Below, piece by piece: positions 60,015 through 64,000 of a stretch of 64,000 nucleotides of DNA. The DNA is taken from the NCBI GenBank assembly GCA_045635745.1, contig JAZTWG010000042.1, positions 124,001 through 188,000 of the forward strand, in the 5' to 3' direction. The DNA comes from SIG78 sp045635745 (GTDB lineage Bacteria > Verrucomicrobiota > Lentisphaeria > Victivallales > Victivallaceae). Under the pieces are notes generated by a model, which was not told the DNA's origin, did not search any database, and saw nothing but the letters and a program-made list of their open reading frames with translations. Position numbers and translations under genes: made by a program. Position 1 is the stretch's first letter. Each line of letters begins with the position of its first letter.

Positions 60015-61361
60015 CTACGCGGAAAAATTCTTCTTTACAAATTCCAAAGCATCCGCTTTGCTCTTCAAACGCTGTTCAAGCTGTTCATCCATGACCGTAT
60101 CAAGTATTTTTTTGAACTCCCGCCCCGGCTTGAAACCGAGCTTGATCAGATCATTGCCGTTTATCAGCATTTCCGGTAAATTACGGGAGCAGCATTTCTG
60201 CATTTCCTTTTGCAAAAACTCATATGTAACACTCAATCCGTTTGAACATTGACAATCCAGACGGTGCAACTCCAGTTCCATGGCAAAATACTTTTCAGCC
60301 ATCAGACGCTTGAGTTTTGCCTCGCGCATTTCCATAACCGAAGCAAAACGCATGTGCCAGCGGACCGCGTGTTCCACTATATCTGCCAATTCATGCGAAA
60401 AGCGCAATCGTTCTGCAATTACAGCGATCATTCCGGCACCATAAGCTTCATGGCCGTAAAAGTGCGGTATATTTGCTTCATCCCGCGCAAAAGTTGCCTT
60501 TTTGCCGATATCGTGCAGCAGTATGCTCCAGGCAAATTCGACACTGCAAGGTTTTTCAGCCTTTTCCAGCATCAAAAGAGTATGTTGCCACACGTCTCCT
60601 TCCGGGTGATAAAGCGGATGCTGTTCCACTCCGGCCAGCGCATCGACTTCCGGCAGCCACAACTTCAATATACCGCTTGCGTTCAAAAGTCTGAAAGCCT
60701 CCGCGGGGTCAGAACCGCACAACATACAGTCCAGCTCTCCGCGAACCCGCTCGGCAGCGATCAATGCGGTTTTATCCGCCATGGAACAAATCGCCTGCCA
60801 AGCTTCATTGTGAATCTGAAAACCAAGTTTGGAGGCAAAACGTATTGCCCGCAACATCCGCAAATAATCTTCACTGAACCGTTCGGCAGGGTTGCCGACA
60901 ACCCTTATCACGCGATCATGCAGATCCAGCAATCCGCCCACATAATCAAACAGCACCCCCTTTACCGGATCATAAAGCATAGCATTGACCGTAAAATCGC
61001 GCCGTTCAAGATCCCGCCGGAAATCGCTGGTGAATTTTACCTCTTCGGGTCGTCTGCCATCGCTGTACAAACGCTCCTCGCGGCAAGTAGCAAGCTCAAA
61101 GGTAAAGCCTTTGAATTTGACCGGCACCACACCGAAACAGGCTCCGACCATTTCCGCCTCCGGAAAAATATTTTTTATCTCTCCGGGGGTGGCGGTCGTA
61201 ACCATATCAATATCGTCGGGCATTCGGCCCAACACCAGATCACGCGGAGCGCCGCCGACAAAGTATATCTCAAATCCGGCCTTGCGGATAACTTCAACGA
61301 CTTCGGTTGCGGCGCAGAACAAATCATTTTGCGGACATTTTATTTCAAGCTTGCCACTCAT
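60015..61361 (-). CDS. cca: CCA tRNA nucleotidyltransferase with HD domain
   Basis: A 448-residue class II nucleotidyltransferase that adds or repairs the CCA end of tRNA. The catalytic head has FVGGAPRD (34-41) and D50/D52 in DDIDM. The RRDFTVNAMLYDP and RMLRAIRFASKLGF segments follow, and an HD metal domain begins near LLHDIGKK (about 281). The second residue after GGA is proline instead of the common valine. A well-formed promoter (61484-61512) implies a 115-base leader. The assignment to Cca rather than poly(A) polymerase rests on family resemblance. Confidence 0.9.
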   Translation of the reverse strand: MSGKLEIKCPQNDLFCAATEVVEVIRKAGFEIYFVGGAPRDLVLGRMPDDIDMVTTATPGEIKNIFPEAEMVGACFGVVPVKFKGFTFELATCREERLYSDGRRPEEVKFTSDFRRDLERRDFTVNAMLYDPVKGVLFDYVGGLLDLHDRVIRVVGNPAERFSEDYLRMLRAIRFASKLGFQIHNEAWQAICSMADKTALIAAERVRGELDCMLCGSDPAEAFRLLNASGILKLWLPEVDALAGVEQHPLYHPEGDVWQHTLLMLEKAEKPCSVEFAWSILLHDIGKKATFARDEANIPHFYGHEAYGAGMIAVIAERLRFSHELADIVEHAVRWHMRFASVMEMREAKLKRLMAEKYFAMELELHRLDCQCSNGLSVTYEFLQKEMQKCCSRNLPEMLINGNDLIKLGFKPGREFKKILDTVMDEQLEQRLKSKADALEFVKKNFSA

Positions 61362-61707
61362 AATCTACCAATCAAAAAATTCAAACAACTTTCATACACT
61401 TTGTACCGCGAAAAAACCTCCGCAGTTGTATTGAAAAGCGTACTTTCCGTTCAAGTCTGCTGAAAAGACAGAACAGATACTATAATATAGCTCAAAAAAG
61501 TATTTGCCGCAAGCAAGAAAACTCTTTTTATTTAAAAAATATAATATGCGGCAGTTAAAGTGAATATTTCGGACAGTATTCGGACAGTATACAGAGTGGC
61601 AGGACCGCCGGATAAGCAGGAGCAATATAACAAAAACTATTGTCTGCAAACAAATGCCGGAGGGGGGCAAAAAATGCTCCCCCTTGCGGTATATTTACTT
61701 GCAGGAC
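61362..61707. promoter_or_regulatory. Intergenic region between hypE and cca
   Basis: No coding sequence was seen here. From the cca side it holds a leader of about 115 bases, the promoter at 61484-61512, an AT-rich block (61520-61550), a tandem repeat TCGGACAGTAT twice (61569-61579 and 61580-61590) and a GC-rich hairpin near 61660-61685 that may end hyp transcription although it lacks a clear T-run. Confidence 0.5.
61484..61512 (-). promoter_or_regulatory. Candidate sigma-70 promoter for cca
   Basis: On the minus strand TTGCGG and TATATT are exactly 17 bases apart, with an AT-rich upstream block that could act as an UP element. Confidence 0.6.
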
Positions 61708-62709
61708 TCAACAAATGCGCGGCAGCAACTCACCAGCGGGCTGCGGCAGGATGGTTCTGCCTCCGAATGGCTGTTCCAGTGTAACTTTGCCCGCATTGCC
61801 GGTTACTTCGCCGATGATCGCAGCATTACTGCTGTACGGCATACTCTGTAAAACTTTCACGATATCAGCTGCCGCCTCCTGCGGAGCAAAGATCACCAAA
61901 CGGCCTTCACACGCCAGATACAAAGGATCAAGGCCCAACATGCCGCATACTCCCTTAACCGGATCGGCAACCGGGATATTGGCAGCTTTGATATTGATCC
62001 CCACCTGACTCTGATCACAAATTTCGTACAAAACGGTTCCGACCCCGCCGCGGGTGGCATCGCGGATAACATGCACCGAATTGCTTACACCTAAAACGGC
62101 TTCCACAGTCTTTCCGAGCGGAGCACAATCGCTGGAGACATCGGCTTCAATACCGAATTCATCGCGTTCCAGCAAGATAGTGCAGCCGTGGCGTCCGACA
62201 TCGCCGGAAACAATCACAGCATCACCGACTTGCGCCAGGGCGCCGGAAGTTTGCACGTTGCCGATAAGTTCACCGACTCCGGCGGTAGTGATAAATATTT
62301 TATCCACCTGCCCACGGCCAACGACCTTGGTATCGCCGGCAACGATCCTGACACCGGCTTCGGCAGCGGTTTGGGCCATGGCAGAAGCAATTTCTTCCAG
62401 ATCAGCCACCGGAAACCCCTCTTCAATGATGAATGCACAAGTTATATACCGGGGGATCGCCCCCATGCATGCAATATCGTTTACCGTGCCGCAAATACTC
62501 AATTTACCGATATTGCCGCCGGCAAAGCGCCATGGGGAAACCACAAAGCCATCAGTAGACATGGCTATACGTTCGGCAGCGACCGGCAGAACAGCCGCAT
62601 CGTCGGGGGTAAAGAGCTCATTGGCAAAGTGTTTTTTGAATATCGAAGCTATAAGTTCAGAAGTCTGTCTGCCGCCGGAACCGTGAGCTAATGTAATAAA
62701 TTTTTCCAT
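61708..62709 (-). CDS. hypE: Hydrogenase maturation factor HypE
   Basis: A 333-residue PurM-like enzyme that dehydrates the thiocarboxamide on its own C-terminal cysteine to thiocyanate, the source of cyanide ligands for [NiFe] hydrogenase. It starts MEKFITLAHGSGGRQT, has the DDAAVLP and STDGFVVSPWRFAGGNIGKL metal/ATP segments, and ends PRIC with the essential terminal cysteine. The ATG at 62709 follows CAGG; an upstream TTG is less likely. It lies 15 bases after hypD. Confidence 0.95.
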   Translation of the reverse strand: MEKFITLAHGSGGRQTSELIASIFKKHFANELFTPDDAAVLPVAAERIAMSTDGFVVSPWRFAGGNIGKLSICGTVNDIACMGAIPRYITCAFIIEEGFPVADLEEIASAMAQTAAEAGVRIVAGDTKVVGRGQVDKIFITTAGVGELIGNVQTSGALAQVGDAVIVSGDVGRHGCTILLERDEFGIEADVSSDCAPLGKTVEAVLGVSNSVHVIRDATRGGVGTVLYEICDQSQVGINIKAANIPVADPVKGVCGMLGLDPLYLACEGRLVIFAPQEAAADIVKVLQSMPYSSNAAIIGEVTGNAGKVTLEQPFGGRTILPQPAGELLPRIC

Positions 62710-62724
62710 AATCAAACCTGCAAA

Positions 62725-63759
62725 TTATTGACCATACTGATAAAAAGCCGAACAGGCGCCCTCGCCTGAAACCATACACGCCCCCACCGGGTTGAGCGGA
62801 GTGCAGACTTTACCGAAAAGCGGACAATCACACGGCTTGCAAATGCCTTGCAATACTTCGCCGCAACGGCATGCCGGATTGCATTTTCCCTCGGACGGGC
62901 TCAAATTGAATTTTGATATGGCGTCAAAGTAACTCCGGCAAGCGCGCAGTTTCATACCCGAATTCTTGATTTCGCCCAGACCGCGCCAGACACAGTCACA
63001 CGGTTCCATCATATCCGCAACCAGTTTTTGCGCGGCGATATTGCCTTCGGCTTTGACTACTGCGGTATAAGCATTGTCGCAAAAAGGTTCGCCTTTTTGA
63101 ACGTAATCTACGATCATCCCCAAAGCTTTTATCACTTCTGCAGCGGTAAACCCGGCAACCACGCCCGATATGCCATATTGAGTTTTTAGCTCCTCGCACA
63201 ACCCGGTACCGATAACAGCGTGAACATGCCCGGGATAAAGAAATGCATCTGCCGCCCCCTGCAAGGCTTTGTATGCCTGCGGCATAGTTTTGTTGGCAGT
63301 CAGGATGGAAAAGTTTTTCACACCCGATTTTGCCGCCCGCTTTACAGCAATACAGGCCGATGGAGTGGTGGTTTCAAACCCCACCGCCAGAAAAACCACT
63401 TCTTTATCCGGATTTTTTTCAGCAAACTCAACGGCATCCAACGGCGAATATACCGTTTTGATCACAGCGCCTTGAGTTCGCGCCTGTGCCAGACTCATTT
63501 CCGACCCCGGCACCCGGATAAGATCACCGAACGTGGTTATCACCGCGTTATGTTTGAGTGCCAGTTCCACGGCGCTGTCGATATATCCCGGCGGCGTAAC
63601 ACATACCGGACAGCCCGGACCGGAAACCAGCTCAATATTTTTGCTTAAAAGAGAGCGGATACCCAAACGGAAGATCTCATGGGTATGCGTTCCGCAAACT
63701 TCCATTATACGCAGAGGTCTGCCGGAATATTGGCTCAATAATGTTTGATAATCCTTCAT
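62725..63759 (-). CDS. hypD: Hydrogenase maturation factor HypD
   Basis: A 344-residue iron-sulfur scaffold on which, with HypC, the Fe(CN)2CO unit is built. MEVCGTHTH, GPGCPVCVTPP and the cysteine-rich end (CNPACRCGEVLQG, CKPCDCPLFG) contain the cysteines for the 4Fe-4S cluster and the active site. The ATG at 63759 follows GGGGAG; a GTG three codons earlier would overlap hypC. The assignment is firm. Confidence 0.96.
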   Translation of the reverse strand: MKDYQTLLSQYSGRPLRIMEVCGTHTHEIFRLGIRSLLSKNIELVSGPGCPVCVTPPGYIDSAVELALKHNAVITTFGDLIRVPGSEMSLAQARTQGAVIKTVYSPLDAVEFAEKNPDKEVVFLAVGFETTTPSACIAVKRAAKSGVKNFSILTANKTMPQAYKALQGAADAFLYPGHVHAVIGTGLCEELKTQYGISGVVAGFTAAEVIKALGMIVDYVQKGEPFCDNAYTAVVKAEGNIAAQKLVADMMEPCDCVWRGLGEIKNSGMKLRACRSYFDAISKFNLSPSEGKCNPACRCGEVLQGICKPCDCPLFGKVCTPLNPVGACMVSGEGACSAFYQYGQ

Positions 63760-63764
63760 AAAAA

Positions 63765-63950
63765 TCACTCCCCGGTTTCGTCATCGGGTGTAATTCTGGC
63801 GATAGCCACTCCGGCATGCACCATAACGTAATCGCCGGGTTCAAGATCGTCCAGCAATTCCGCAGAAACTTCGCGTCTGGCTCCGGAGGCATCGACTAAA
63901 GCGGTATCTTTATTGACCGCTACAACTCTGGCAGAAAGTCCTACACACAT
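63765..63950 (-). CDS. hypC: Hydrogenase maturation chaperone HypC
   Basis: A 61-residue chaperone that carries the iron unit with HypD and delivers it to the hydrogenase large subunit. It keeps the essential Cys2 (MCVGLSARVV) and the LEPGDYVMVHAGVAIARI segment. It is shorter than most HypC proteins (about 75-95 residues) because the C-terminal helix is nearly absent. The start follows AAGGAG. hypD begins 5 bases downstream. Confidence 0.93.
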   Translation of the reverse strand: MCVGLSARVVAVNKDTALVDASGARREVSAELLDDLEPGDYVMVHAGVAIARITPDDETGE

Positions 63951-63962
63951 AATTCAACTCCT

Positions 63963-64000
63963 TTATATTAAATTCTTTTTCAAATCGTAAGCACCGGCCA
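63963..64000 (-). CDS. Possible end of an upstream gene (partial)
   Basis: One reading frame on the minus strand gives ...AGAYDLKKNLI and a stop directly before the hypC ribosome site. In hyp operons another maturation gene (hypF, hypB or hypA) often stands here. The 12 visible codons are too short to confirm coding or to name it. Confidence 0.25.
   Translation of the reverse strand, partial: AGAYDLKKNLI

Noticed and set aside
61392..61670. 92-codon minus-strand frame between hypE and cca
   Set aside because: It overlaps the cca promoter, has no ribosome site and translates to an unstructured Cys/Phe/Tyr-rich string.
1..64000. CRISPR arrays, tRNA or rRNA genes, insertion sequences, prophage
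   Set aside because: No regular spaced repeats, no cloverleaf-like or rRNA-like stretches and no transposase or phage proteins were recognised. Short tRNA-like elements could still be missed by eye.

Overview
The window reads as chromosomal DNA of a Gram-negative, probably anaerobic or micro-aerobic member of the PVC group, most likely Lentisphaerota. The assignment is an inference. It rests on a prepilin-like protein with the FTLxELLxVVAIF leader (8967-9632), a surface-repeat protein of the Leptospira/Lentisphaera LA_2272 type (48807-49280), LPS genes (waaA), a TolC lipoprotein, a Tat system, many Fe-S proteins and [NiFe]-hydrogenase maturation genes. Coding is dense on both strands. No rRNA, tRNA, CRISPR array, insertion sequence or prophage was seen, so this is mostly core genome with some unusual protein architectures.

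Layout. 1-3453 (minus): argB-aroK-aroC-pyrF plus the start of one more gene. 3571-6229 (plus): galU and a DEAD-box helicase. 6248-7430 (minus): an exported phosphoesterase. 7513-13563 (plus): katA overlapping a pseudopilin gene, then uvrA and an AEC transporter. 13594-16249 (minus): clpB with a sigma-54-like promoter. 16360-18927 (plus): a zinc-ribbon protein, an Lrp/AsnC regulator and an aminotransferase. 18947-21939 (plus): a QueG-like Fe-S protein, an IclR regulator and a U32-like Fe-S protein, behind paired palindromes. 21942-24136 (minus): tatA-tatC-nuclease. 24251-28006 (plus): two predicted Tat-pathway Fe-S/redox proteins and an M29 aminopeptidase. 28025-29186 (minus): a KDG-kinase-like sugar kinase. 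29209-32375 (minus): aspartate aminotransferase, lipoprotein, lexA, ankyrin protein. 32535-40401 (minus): tolC, def, a membrane protein, a CDC123-type ATP-grasp protein, waaA, hrpB. 40554-41970 (plus): an unusual guaA. 42004-47161 (minus): ywlE-like phosphatase, an rpiB-glyA fusion, serS, nadD, rsfS and a hypothetical gene. 47283-47921 (plus): trmB. 47931-61512 (minus): a long series containing cca, paaK, tolB, folC, lon, pyrK-pyrD and surface or secreted proteins. 61708-64000 (minus): hypC-hypD-hypE.

How the genes fit together. Biosynthesis of arginine, aromatic amino acids, pyrimidines and GMP sits beside protein quality control (clpB, lon, def) and DNA repair (uvrA, lexA). The tat operon is divergent from a twin-arginine DUF362 protein and a polyferredoxin that looks like NapH fused to NapG, suggesting an exported electron-transfer module. 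The most unusual proteins are a GMP synthase whose glutaminase domain has shrunk to about 105 residues without its catalytic cysteine, an RpiB-SHMT fusion next to a YwlE-like phosphatase, and a bacterial CDC123 homologue. The IclR-linked QueG-like/U32-like cluster, flanked by matched palindromes, is the best candidate for an undescribed small pathway.

Limits. All calls come from reading the sequence and remembered family features; no similarity search was run. Promoter and operator calls are pattern matches.
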